Assembly (NCBI GenBank): GCA_946479055.1
Contig: CAMLEX010000287.1
Coordinates: forward strand, 1-6,735
Source of the DNA: an uncultured Bacteroidota bacterium
GTDB taxonomy: Bacteria; Bacteroidota; Bacteroidia; Chitinophagales; Chitinophagaceae
DNA length: 6,735 bases
Direction: 5' to 3'
The translations under genes and the position numbers were made by a program. Below are positions 1-6,214 of the stretch, in pieces. The notes beneath the pieces were generated by a model. That model saw only the letters and a list, made by a program, of their open reading frames with translations, was not told the DNA's origin and did not search any database. Each line of letters opens with the position of its first letter. The first letter of the stretch is position 1.

Positions 1-85
1 CGGTTATCATCTGGGCTTGTATAATAGAAAAACCTGTAGTACAAAGTAAAAGAAGGACCGTAGTAATGAGCCTGTGTTTTTCCAA
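1..85 (-). CDS. 5' end of a gene for an exported protein (partial; signal peptide only)
   Basis: Reading the minus strand from 85 gives an open frame that leaves the window at position 1 after 28 codons. The peptide begins EKHR after the start, continues with a hydrophobic stretch (LITTVLLLLCTTGFSII) and ends in QAQ. That is a textbook type I signal peptide: basic n-region, hydrophobic h-region, and a likely cleavage after residue 24 (IQA|Q). The frame has no ATG before the hydrophobic core; the only plausible start I see is TTG at 85-83, and the frame is closed by TAA further upstream (about 130-128). LLLC lacks the small residue before Cys expected of a lipobox, so a lipoprotein is less likely. 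The mature protein lies outside the window, so function is unknown; a secreted, periplasmic or outer-membrane protein is inferred. It is divergent from the M23 gene, with a 162-bp gap between them. Confidence 0.55.
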   Translation of the reverse strand, partial: MEKHRLITTVLLLLCTTGFSIIQAQMIT

Positions 86-247
86 GGGTATGAGTTTGAT
101 GAATAAATTTAAAACTGTTTTTGAGGATTAATAAACTATAACTGAACAATTTTGATATGGGTGTAAAAACACTAGGGAGTATTAACAACCTGTTATAGTA
201 GGTATGTCTTTTTCGCAGATAAAGACTCTATCTTTACTGGAATTCTC

Positions 248-994
248 ATGCAAGTACAATCATTAATTTCTCTGCTGAATACGAACACTTCCCTTTTCTC
301 CCCGGTAGTTCCTTTTTCGCCTGGTAAAGACAAGTTGCTGGTACTTGATTTTACGGCAGCCAATAAAGCACTAACCGAAACAGTTTTAGAGGATACAAGA
401 TTATTCACCCAATACATAAATGATCAACTTGGGAGTGCCGCAGCCAGGTATGGCATTGGAGGATATGCTGAACACCGGACTGTATACAGCCGCAGCAAAC
501 TTTTTGGATCATTGGAGGTCACGCAGCATAAAGATTTTTTATATACAGGATTTAGTGGAGAAGGTTCTGAACAGCGGCGATTACACCTGGGTACAGATAT
601 ATGGGGCGAACCACATACTGCAGTGATTGCCCCATTAAATGGTATTGTACACAGTTTTGCTTACAACCATGCATTTGGTGATTATGGAGCAACCATTATT
701 CTCACTCATCAACTGAATGGGATTTCTTTTCATACGCTTTATGGACATCTTGGTTTGAACTCCATAAAAAATTTACAGGAAGGGGAGCTCATTCTCAAAG
801 GAGACATATTTGCAGAATTTGGAATTCCTTCTGAAAATGGTCAATGGCCACCGCATTTACATTTTCAGATGATTGCTGATTTGGAAGGTTGGAAAGGAGA
901 TTATCCAGGCGTTTGTAAATTTTCTGAAAAAGACGAATGGTTATGTAATTGTCCGGATCCGGATTTGATACTTCAGCTGAATCAATATCTATAA
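248..994 (+). CDS. M23 (LytM/lysostaphin-type) zinc metallopeptidase family protein
   Basis: Encodes 248 residues. The C-terminal half is an M23 domain: HLGTD at 113-117 supplies the first two zinc ligands (H113, D117), YGHL at 165-168 carries the usual catalytic histidine (H167), and PPHLHF at 201-206 gives the HxH motif, with H205 as third ligand and H203 as second catalytic histidine. The family normally cleaves peptide cross-bridges in peptidoglycan, so a cell-wall hydrolase role follows from family knowledge. The N-terminal 75 residues are not recognised. They show no basic n-region plus hydrophobic core, so no signal peptide or membrane anchor is apparent, which is odd for a wall enzyme. 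The segment from about 71 to 118 (YAEHRTVYSRSKLFG, then HLGTDIW) resembles, from memory, M23 domains attached to some class III aminotransferases. ATG at 248 is the first ATG in frame, with no Shine-Dalgarno. The stop overlaps the convergent small gene. Cysteines cluster near the C-terminus (C223, C233, C235). Confidence 0.88.
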   Translation: MQVQSLISLLNTNTSLFSPVVPFSPGKDKLLVLDFTAANKALTETVLEDTRLFTQYINDQLGSAAARYGIGGYAEHRTVYSRSKLFGSLEVTQHKDFLYTGFSGEGSEQRRLHLGTDIWGEPHTAVIAPLNGIVHSFAYNHAFGDYGATIILTHQLNGISFHTLYGHLGLNSIKNLQEGELILKGDIFAEFGIPSENGQWPPHLHFQMIADLEGWKGDYPGVCKFSEKDEWLCNCPDPDLILQLNQYL

Positions 995-1285
995 CGAATC
1001 ATGAATAAGCTCATTTGTAATCATTTCCCATTCCTGTGGCAATGATAGAGTTGGTCTTTTTTTACCCGCCTTGCTGTACCAGTAATCTGCATTCCAGATA
1101 TCTCCTTCCTTACGATGAAGATAGGCATGGATCCATGCAGCATTGGTGTCATTTATATCCTGAATAATATCATGTGATTGTTGCCAATCTCCTTTGGCGT
1201 CGTGCCAAAGTGCTTTAAGATGAATAGATACTTCTGCAGGAGGTGATGCTAAGGAAAGGCTTTCCTTGAATTGATCAAAATTCAT
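989..1285 (-). CDS. small conserved-looking protein of unknown function, 98 residues
   Basis: The minus-strand frame gives a 98-residue soluble protein starting MNFDQFKESL. ATG at 1285-1283 is preferred; a TTG two codons upstream (1291-1289) would add only two residues. There is no signal peptide or membrane segment. It is rich in Trp, His and charged residues, with two motif-like stretches: ALWHDAKGDWQQSHDIIQD (25-43) and AWIHAYLHRKEGDIWNADYW (50-69). The second resembles the 'AYLHRKEGD-WNA-YWY' pattern I recall from hypothetical proteins in several phyla. The two helices with regular Trp, Tyr and Ala spacing could form a TPR-like helical hairpin, but that is inference. No catalytic residues are recognisable. 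Its stop codon (991-989) overlaps the end of the M23 gene by 6 bp in tail-to-tail orientation, so the two are not an operon, though they could share antisense effects at their 3' ends. Confidence 0.8.
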   Translation of the reverse strand: MNFDQFKESLSLASPPAEVSIHLKALWHDAKGDWQQSHDIIQDINDTNAAWIHAYLHRKEGDIWNADYWYSKAGKKRPTLSLPQEWEMITNELIHDSL

Positions 1286-1354
1286 GTTCAAAAATAAATA
1301 AGTTTTCAGGTAGAGATGGTCTCAATAACAGGTAAAATAAATTAATTTTTTAAT

Positions 1355-1368
1355 TCCCCTTTAGGGGA
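1355..1368. repeat. short perfect palindromic hairpin just upstream of ruvB
   Basis: TCCCC-TTTA-GGGGA forms a 5-bp GC-rich stem with a 4-nt loop, ending 19 nt before the ruvB start. It is preceded by an AT-rich stretch with a T6 run (1346-1351). It could be a small mRNA hairpin in the ruvB leader, or the end of something on the minus strand; there is no T-run directly after it on the plus strand. I recall CCCCTTTAGGGG-like motifs as common in intergenic DNA of Bacteroidota, so it may simply be lineage background. Confidence 0.4.
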
Positions 1369-1387
1369 TAGGCGCTAATTTTACTGT

Positions 1388-2422
1388 ATGGCCAATCCCA
1401 ACCTGAACAGCGATAAAGAAAATATCACAGCGGCAGATAAAGAATTTGAAAACAATATCCGTCCTGCCCAGATCAGTGAATTTTCGGGTCAACCCCAACT
1501 TATCGAAAACCTGCAGATATTTATAAAAGCTGCCAAGATAAGAGGTGAGGCGCTTGATCATGTATTGTTTCATGGCCCTCCCGGATTGGGGAAAACCACC
1601 TTGTCAAGAATTGTGGCCAATGAACTGGGCGTAAATATCAGGGAAACCTCGGGCCCCGTGATTGAAAAACCAGGAGATCTTGCCGGCCTTCTCACCAATC
1701 TTGAGCCCAATGATGTATTATTCATTGACGAAATTCATCGGCTTAGTACTGTAGTTGAAGAATATTTGTATGCTGCCATGGAGGATTACCGGATCGACAT
1801 CATGATAGATAGCGGTCCCAATGCAAGAAGTATCCAGCTCACCCTGAACCCTTTTACATTGATAGGAGCTACTACCAGAAGTGGTTTACTGACAGCTCCC
1901 TTGCTCTCCCGTTTTGCGATCAAATCGAGATTGGAATATTATAATTCCGATACTTTAAATAAGATTATTCAACGTTCCGCGAATATTTTAGGAACAAAAA
2001 TTTCCAAAGATGCCGTAGGTGAAATAGGCCGTCGCAGTCGCGGCACACCCAGGATTGCCAATGGCTTATTAAGAAGAGTGAGGGATTTTGCACAGGTGCT
2101 AAATGATGGTGAGATTGATTTGGGGATTACACAACATGCTTTGAAGGCGTTGAATGTAGATGAGTATGGACTGGATGATATGGACAACCGGATATTACTT
2201 GCCATCATTGAAAAATTTAAAGGTGGCCCGGTAGGTATCACTACCATTGCTACAGCTGTAGGTGAAGAAGCAGGAACAATAGAAGAAGTGTATGAACCAT
2301 TTTTGATCCAGGAAGGTTTCATGCAACGTACACCAAGAGGAAGAGAAGTAACGGCAAAAGCATACCAGCATTTAGGAAAGATAAATCCGGGTGCAGGGGC
2401 AGCAGGGTCATTATTTTCTTAA
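1388..2422 (+). CDS. ruvB: RuvB, Holliday junction branch-migration ATPase
   Basis: This 344-residue protein has the usual full length for RuvB. It is the hexameric AAA+ motor that works with RuvA on Holliday junctions in recombinational DNA repair, in the cytoplasm. Order of elements: N-terminal RuvB motif [11 protein letters not shown] (25-35); Walker [10 protein letters not shown] (63-71); Walker B LFIDEIHR (111-118); the beta-hairpin region that contacts RuvA (about 134-155, [17 protein letters not shown]); sensor 1 GATTR (160-164); arginine finger in LLSRF (R175); sensor 2 in RGTPRIA (R222); and a C-terminal winged helix (about 262-330) with the conserved FMQRTPRGR (311-319). Every key residue is present. 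The first 15 or so residues ([13 protein letters not shown]) are a variable extension. ATG at 1388 is the natural start and lacks a Shine-Dalgarno. No ruvA or ruvC is adjacent, so it appears to be a single-gene unit here. Confidence 0.98.
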   Translation: MANPNLNSDKENITAADKEFENNIRPAQISEFSGQPQLIENLQIFIKAAKIRGEALDHVLFHGPPGLGKTTLSRIVANELGVNIRETSGPVIEKPGDLAGLLTNLEPNDVLFIDEIHRLSTVVEEYLYAAMEDYRIDIMIDSGPNARSIQLTLNPFTLIGATTRSGLLTAPLLSRFAIKSRLEYYNSDTLNKIIQRSANILGTKISKDAVGEIGRRSRGTPRIANGLLRRVRDFAQVLNDGEIDLGITQHALKALNVDEYGLDDMDNRILLAIIEKFKGGPVGITTIATAVGEEAGTIEEVYEPFLIQEGFMQRTPRGREVTAKAYQHLGKINPGAGAAGSLFS

Positions 2423-2524
2423 ATCAACCATTAATGCAGGGCTGAATACAACAACCTGGTATATTTAATATTCTGAAGTGCGGTATCAATTTACATGTAT
2501 TAAAGTTCAAATGGGCCTTAATAT

Positions 2525-2565
2525 GAATAACCCCTGATGCAATCAGGAGATTGAAGGGGTTATTC
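2525..2565 (+). terminator. hairpin downstream of ruvB, possible terminator
   Basis: GAATAACCCC (2525-2534) and GGGGTTATTC (2556-2565) are a perfect 10-bp inverted repeat with a 21-nt loop. The loop contains TGAT-GCA-ATCA (2535-2545), which can stack as an inner stem; an alternative pairing CCTGAT/ATCAGG (2533-2547) competes with the outer one. The stem starts 103 nt after the ruvB stop. What follows (TGCCTTTGGTTTCTT) is T-rich but has no continuous U-tract, so it is an imperfect intrinsic terminator. Confidence 0.4.
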
Positions 2566-2587
2566 TGCCTTTGGTTTCTTATTCCAT

Positions 2588-2602
2588 CCCGTTTGCAGCG
2601 GG
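2588..2602. repeat. small hairpin in the ruvB-receptor gap
   Basis: CCCGTT-TGC-AGCGGG pairs over 6 bp, including one T-G wobble, with a 3-nt loop. It lies between two other hairpins, so it may be part of a structured transcript. Alone it carries little weight. Confidence 0.3.
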
Positions 2603-2605
2603 TTT

Positions 2606-2624
2606 AAAGTTCTTCGAACTTTTT
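2606..2624 (+). terminator. hairpin followed by T5, weak terminator candidate
   Basis: AAAGTTC-TTC-GAACTTT is a perfect 7-bp stem with a 3-nt loop, and the right arm runs into T5 at 2620-2624. The layout resembles a short intrinsic terminator, but the stem has only two G-C pairs. It could be the second half of a tandem terminator after ruvB, or part of a structured RNA with the two hairpins upstream. Confidence 0.3.
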
Positions 2625-2682
2625 CAGCAGCGCAAGTATTAATCAGCCCCGGTATAAATTTTTACTATTGAGGAATTGATTG

Positions 2683-2690
2683 TAAGTTTG
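2683..2690 (+). promoter_or_regulatory. possible Bacteroidota -7 promoter element before the receptor gene
   Basis: TAAGTTTG matches the TAnnTTTG consensus of the main Bacteroidota sigma factor. The nearest TTG upstream (2668-2670) is only 12 nt away, shorter than the roughly 19-nt spacing expected of the -33 element, so support is partial. If real, transcription would start near 2695-2700 and leave a 5' leader of about 165 nt. Confidence 0.3.
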
Positions 2691-2829
2691 AGTACACTTC
2701 GTTTTTTCGGTTACAACCCATTTCCTCCTGGAAGCCAACCAGACCACCCTTTATTTCCAGCATCATGAAAAGTCGCTGACAAGAGCAATAATAAACGGCT
2801 ATTCTTAACCTATTGCCGGTATGGAAATG

Positions 2830-2864
2830 CATCTGTCAAAAAAAATTAAAAAAATGTACAGATG
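2830..2864 (+). promoter_or_regulatory. inverted repeat covering the receptor gene's start codon
   Basis: CATCTGT (2830-2836) and ACAGATG (2858-2864) are perfect 7-bp arms around a 21-nt A-rich loop. The right arm ends in the ATG of the outer-membrane protein gene, so folding of the mRNA would occlude the start codon. The same stretch lies within a 14-codon open frame (2821-2865) whose TGA overlaps that ATG as ATGA. Both facts are seen directly; a translational control role is inference. Confidence 0.35.
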
Positions 2865-5276
2865 AAAAAAGTTCTCATCCTGATCATCGTCCATTGTTTT
2901 AGTTTATGGCTTTCTGCACAGTCAAAAACCGGGCACATCAGCGGTGTAGTAAAAGACAGCCTTCCGCAACCACTTGTTTTTGCCACTGTAACACTTGCCC
3001 GCCCCAATCAGCCGCAGGTTTTTTTGCAAACAACGTTTACCGATGAACAGGGACAATTCCGGTTTGTAAAAGTGGCTGCCGGAAGCTATTGGCTGAACAT
3101 CAGCCATACAGGCTTTGTTGGAAAACAGTTGAAAATAACTATAAATGCTGATCAGCATATTGACCTGGGCGTAGTAGTGATAACCCGAAAAAGTAATGAA
3201 CTCAAAGCCGTAACCGTGGAATCAAAGAAACCCCTTGTAGAACTGGATGATGACAAGGTCATTTTTAATGTTGAAAATGACCCTCTGGCTAAAACACAAT
3301 CGGCGATGGATATTTTGCGCAAGATACCCTTTGTGTCAGTAGATGGCTCAGACAATATATTGGTAAACGGGCAGAGCAGTTTTAAAGTGTTGCTGAATGG
3401 TAGGGAGACTTCCATGTTTGCACGAAATGTAAAAGATGCATTAAAAGGGTTTCCCGGATCGCTTATTGTCAAAATAGAAGTGATTACAGCTCCCTCAGCC
3501 AAATATGATGGTGAAGGAGTAGGGGGGATTATTAATATAATTACCCGGAAAAAAACAAGAGGCTATAATGGATCGTTAACATCAAGCTATACTACAAACA
3601 AGGAGTATTATCATAGCGGCAACCTGTCAATAAAGCTTGGAAAATGGGGCCTTAGTGTTTCTCATTTTCTGAATAATAATGATGCTGTACCCAGCAGCTC
3701 TTTTAGCGAGACGGTTCCATTGGTAGTCAGCTTGTACAGTCGAAGAATCTTACAGGGAAAAACCACTACGAATTCTTTTGGTATTTCAGAAAATGCGGAA
3801 TTTGTATTTGAAGCAGACAGTTTAAATATTATTTCTCTTTATGGTGGCATATCCAGTTTTGATAATAAGACGCTGTCGGATATTCACATCACTACTGAAT
3901 TTCTTGCTGACCCCGCACTTCAAGGGAACCTTAACGAAAACAATAAAACTGATTATCCTGGGAAAAATATTGGACTGGATTATATTAAAAAATCAAGTTC
4001 TAATAAAGAAAAAGAATTTTCTATCAGGCTGAGTGCAGATCTGGGGGAAGATGAATCGTTGATGAGCAGTGTGCAGAATAGTCATACAGGAAAGCGGTAT
4101 ACAATTAATAATAATGTAGCTGACAATAAGCAATACATAGCACAGACTGATTATATTCTTCCTTTTAAAAATAATCACAGGCTGGAAGCAGGTGCAAAGT
4201 TTGTTTTGCGAAGAGCCAGTTCGGATTTCAAAAGCCTGGTAAAATATGATGCCGCTGCAGAATATGAGGAGTCGCCGGATAATACAGATTATTTTAAATA
4301 TGAACAGGATGTTTACAGCGCCTATAGCATTTATAATTTGAAAACAAAAAAAAGCAGTTACAAATTTGGTATGCGTGTGGAGCAAACAAAGGTGAAAGGT
4401 GATTTTATATCTTCTAAAACATCAGTAAAGCAAGACTATATTGCCTGGCTGCCGAATATCCAGTTCTCCTGGAAAATGTCAAAAGCCTATAGTCTTGTAC
4501 TTACTTATAACAAGCGGTTACAGCGACCTTATATCTGGAATCTGAATCCTTTTATTAATAATAATGACTCGCTGAATATTTCCTATGGGAATCCCGATCT
4601 TGATCCACAAACTGCACATAGTGTTTCAGTGCAAAACCGGTATCAGATGGGTTCCACCTTTTTAGGAATTACGTTTACGGGTAGTTATAGTGATAACAGC
4701 ATTGTTAATTATTCCTTTTTTGATAAAGCCACAGGTGTTACTGCCAATACAAATGATAATCTTGGCCAGGATAAAAGAGCGGCAATGAATGTATCGCTGA
4801 ATACCAAGTTTAGCCCCAAATGGAATTTTTCGTTAAATACGAACATTGTTTATAACCGGGTAAAAAATAAATATGATACAAGACCGGCAAGAGAAGGCCT
4901 AAGTGGATACGCTACTATGAATACCAGCGTTTCTTTTTCAAAAAGATTTTTAATAAGTAGTTGGGTCAGTTATTGGCGACCATCTGTAACTTTTCAATCT
5001 GTAAGAAACAGCAACATATGGTATAATACAGGCGCCAGTTATAAAATGGCCAAGGAAAAGCTAACCCTGACTGTGTCAGCTCTCAATTTCTTTGAGAACG
5101 AAAAGATGTTCACCAACCGGATAAACGAAGATATTTTTTGGAAAGAATCAAAGACAATCCATCCCGGAAGGATATTCAGTTTTGGCCTTAGCTATAATTT
5201 TGGCAAGCTAAAAGAAAAAGTATCAAGAAAAAAAGGTGCTTCCAGCGATGATTTATTGGGCAAAGACCCAAATTGA
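2862..5276 (+). CDS. TonB-dependent-receptor-like outer-membrane beta-barrel protein
   Basis: Encodes 804 residues. A signal peptide covers residues 1-20 (MKKVLILIIVHCFSLWLSAQ), cleaved at the SAQ|S junction. Residues about 24-108 form a carboxypeptidase-regulatory-like beta-sandwich (GHISGVVKD, then FTDEQGQFRFVKVAAGSYWL). A plug-type domain follows at about 116-231, ending in IEVITAPSAKYDGEGVGGII (205-224) and NIITRKK, a hallmark of this group. The remainder, to about 781, is an aromatic-rich beta-barrel closing with FSFGLSYNFG. This architecture matches the Bacteroidota 'outer membrane beta-barrel protein' group related to TonB-dependent receptors; the substrate cannot be read from sequence. 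A 23-residue polar tail (782-804, KLKEKVSRKKG then acidic residues) follows the last strand. There is no SusD-like partner, TonB or FecI/FecR gene nearby, so it is not a classical polysaccharide locus. ATG at 2862 directly precedes the signal peptide, after an A-rich leader. Confidence 0.9.
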   Translation: MKKVLILIIVHCFSLWLSAQSKTGHISGVVKDSLPQPLVFATVTLARPNQPQVFLQTTFTDEQGQFRFVKVAAGSYWLNISHTGFVGKQLKITINADQHIDLGVVVITRKSNELKAVTVESKKPLVELDDDKVIFNVENDPLAKTQSAMDILRKIPFVSVDGSDNILVNGQSSFKVLLNGRETSMFARNVKDALKGFPGSLIVKIEVITAPSAKYDGEGVGGIINIITRKKTRGYNGSLTSSYTTNKEYYHSGNLSIKLGKWGLSVSHFLNNNDAVPSSSFSETVPLVVSLYSRRILQGKTTTNSFGISENAEFVFEADSLNIISLYGGISSFDNKTLSDIHITTEFLADPALQGNLNENNKTDYPGKNIGLDYIKKSSSNKEKEFSIRLSADLGEDESLMSSVQNSHTGKRYTINNNVADNKQYIAQTDYILPFKNNHRLEAGAKFVLRRASSDFKSLVKYDAAAEYEESPDNTDYFKYEQDVYSAYSIYNLKTKKSSYKFGMRVEQTKVKGDFISSKTSVKQDYIAWLPNIQFSWKMSKAYSLVLTYNKRLQRPYIWNLNPFINNNDSLNISYGNPDLDPQTAHSVSVQNRYQMGSTFLGITFTGSYSDNSIVNYSFFDKATGVTANTNDNLGQDKRAAMNVSLNTKFSPKWNFSLNTNIVYNRVKNKYDTRPAREGLSGYATMNTSVSFSKRFLISSWVSYWRPSVTFQSVRNSNIWYNTGASYKMAKEKLTLTVSALNFFENEKMFTNRINEDIFWKESKTIHPGRIFSFGLSYNFGKLKEKVSRKKGASSDDLLGKDPN

Positions 5277-5309
5277 GAAGAGCTTAAAGATATCACGCTA
5301 TTCCATAAT

Positions 5310-5343
5310 AAAAAAAGGATTGAGGAATATCTCTCCTCAATCC
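5310..5343 (-). terminator. intrinsic terminator of the response-regulator gene
   Basis: GGATTGAGGA (5317-5326) and TCCTCAATCC (5334-5343) form a perfect 10-bp stem with a 7-nt loop. On the minus strand the stem is followed directly by T7 (A run at 5310-5316), and it begins 30 nt past the regulator's stop. This is a standard Rho-independent terminator for the minus-strand gene. On the plus strand no T-run follows (CAAAAATCTT), so its value for the convergent receptor gene is weaker, although the hairpin lies in that gene's 3' end too. Confidence 0.85.
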
Positions 5344-5373
5344 CAAAAATCTTATAAATCCCGGTTCAGACTG

Positions 5374-6069
5374 TTATTGCACCACCAGCCTGAACCCATT
5401 CCCATGTATATTCACTATCTCAATCTTCGGATCATCTTTCAGGTACTTCCTTAATTTGGCAATATACACATCCATACTGCGGCCATTAAAATAAGTATCA
5501 CTGCCCCAGATCTTTTTCAGTGCCTGGTCCCTTGGTAACAGATCATTGAGATGTTCTGCCAGCATTTTCAATAACTCATTTTCTTTGGGAGATAAAGTTT
5601 GGGTTACTCCTCCATGAGTTAATTGACGAAGTTTGGGATTGAAATGGTAAGTAGAAAGATCAAACTCTTTATTCTCGCTTTCCTTGTTTATTTCTTCATT
5701 TCGTTTCAGGATAGCTTTTATCTTCAGCATCAATACTTCGCTGTCAAAAGGTTTGGTGATATAATCATCGGCGCCTAATTTATAACCCTGGATAATATCA
5801 TCCTTCATGGTTTTAGCGCTGAGAAAAAACAGCGGAATGTCCGGATCCACATCTCTTATTTCTTCAGCCAGTGTGAAGCCATCCATATTCGGCATCATTA
5901 CATCCAGCAGGCAAAGCTCAAATTTTTCCCGTTGAAAAGCTGCCAGGCCAAGACGGCCATCTCTTTCCAATGTAACATCATAATCATTCAGTTCAAGATA
6001 GTTTTTCAACACACTTCCTAAGTTCGGATCATCTTCGCACAACAAAATTTTGGGTTTCTTTCCTTCCAT
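5374..6069 (-). CDS. OmpR/PhoB-family response regulator
   Basis: This 231-residue protein is a complete two-domain DNA-binding response regulator. The receiver domain spans about 6-122: acidic pocket E12, D13 and D14, phospho-acceptor D56 in LLDVMMP, switch serine S84 in FLSAK, aromatic switch Y103, and K106 in TKPF. After a charged linker (about 123-137) comes an OmpR-type winged helix (about 138-231) with LSPKENELLKML, the recognition-helix region NGRSMDVYIAKLRKYL (195-210) and the terminal hairpin IHGNGFRL. It is expected to be phosphorylated by a sensor kinase and then bind promoter DNA. It recalls RprY-type regulators of Bacteroidetes, but I do not assign the symbol. No histidine kinase lies in the window: upstream is the divergent GroES-like gene, downstream the convergent receptor gene. 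ATG at 6069 is the only good start; a strong terminator follows the stop. Confidence 0.95.
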   Translation of the reverse strand: MEGKKPKILLCEDDPNLGSVLKNYLELNDYDVTLERDGRLGLAAFQREKFELCLLDVMMPNMDGFTLAEEIRDVDPDIPLFFLSAKTMKDDIIQGYKLGADDYITKPFDSEVLMLKIKAILKRNEEINKESENKEFDLSTYHFNPKLRQLTHGGVTQTLSPKENELLKMLAEHLNDLLPRDQALKKIWGSDTYFNGRSMDVYIAKLRKYLKDDPKIEIVNIHGNGFRLVVQ

Positions 6070-6188
6070 GGTTATTATTTTATAGTTGTTAGACGTACAA
6101 ATAAAATTAAATCATTTACCAAACATGGCCGCAGGTAAATAATATTTTGTTAAGAACGCCCTTTTACCGGGTATTGGCAGTCATTTTT

Positions 6189-6196
6189 TAAATTTG
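6189..6196 (+). promoter_or_regulatory. possible -7 promoter element for the GroES-like gene
   Basis: TAAATTTG matches the Bacteroidota TAnnTTTG consensus exactly and ends 18 nt before the ATG at 6215, giving a short leader of about a dozen nucleotides. A TTG at 6174-6176 is only 12 nt upstream, shorter than the usual spacing for a -33 element, so the match rests on the -7 part. The element also includes the TTG (6194-6196) that would start the longer reading of the gene; if transcription begins downstream of it, only ATG 6215 can be used. Confidence 0.4.
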
Positions 6197-6214
6197 CTGT
6201 TCAATTATACTAGT

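Larger units (their letters stand above)
2423..2861. other. 439-bp intergenic region between ruvB and the outer-membrane receptor gene
   Basis: I find no convincing gene in this stretch on either strand. It contains three consecutive hairpins between 2525 and 2622, a possible -7 promoter element at 2683-2690, and a leader of about 165 nt ending in an A-rich, foldable segment before the next start codon. Tiny open frames exist (for example ATG at 2821, 14 codons) but have no recognisable product. Gap length and concentrated inverted repeats make a regulatory leader or small RNA possible. Confidence 0.6.

Noticed and set aside
1289..1296. TATTTTTG on the minus strand, an exact match to the TAnnTTTG -7 element, before the 98-residue gene.
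   Set aside because: It is only 3 nt from the chosen ATG, so transcription would begin at the start codon, and the nearest TTG upstream is 26 nt away. In AT-rich DNA the match is likely to be chance.
1969..2322. A 117-codon minus-strand open frame inside ruvB.
   Set aside because: It lies wholly within the ruvB coding sequence, which is unmistakable, and its translation shows no domain or coherent composition.
3993..4385. A 130-codon minus-strand open frame with hydrophobic runs inside the outer-membrane protein gene.
   Set aside because: The hydrophobic, Phe/Ile-rich translation is what the complement of an Asn/Lys-rich barrel sequence yields; the plus-strand gene runs through it without interruption.
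6194..6214. Upstream TTG start that would add seven residues to the GroES-like protein.
   Set aside because: The TTG lies inside the likely -7 promoter element, and the ATG at 6215 gives an N-terminus that leads into the first GroES strand.
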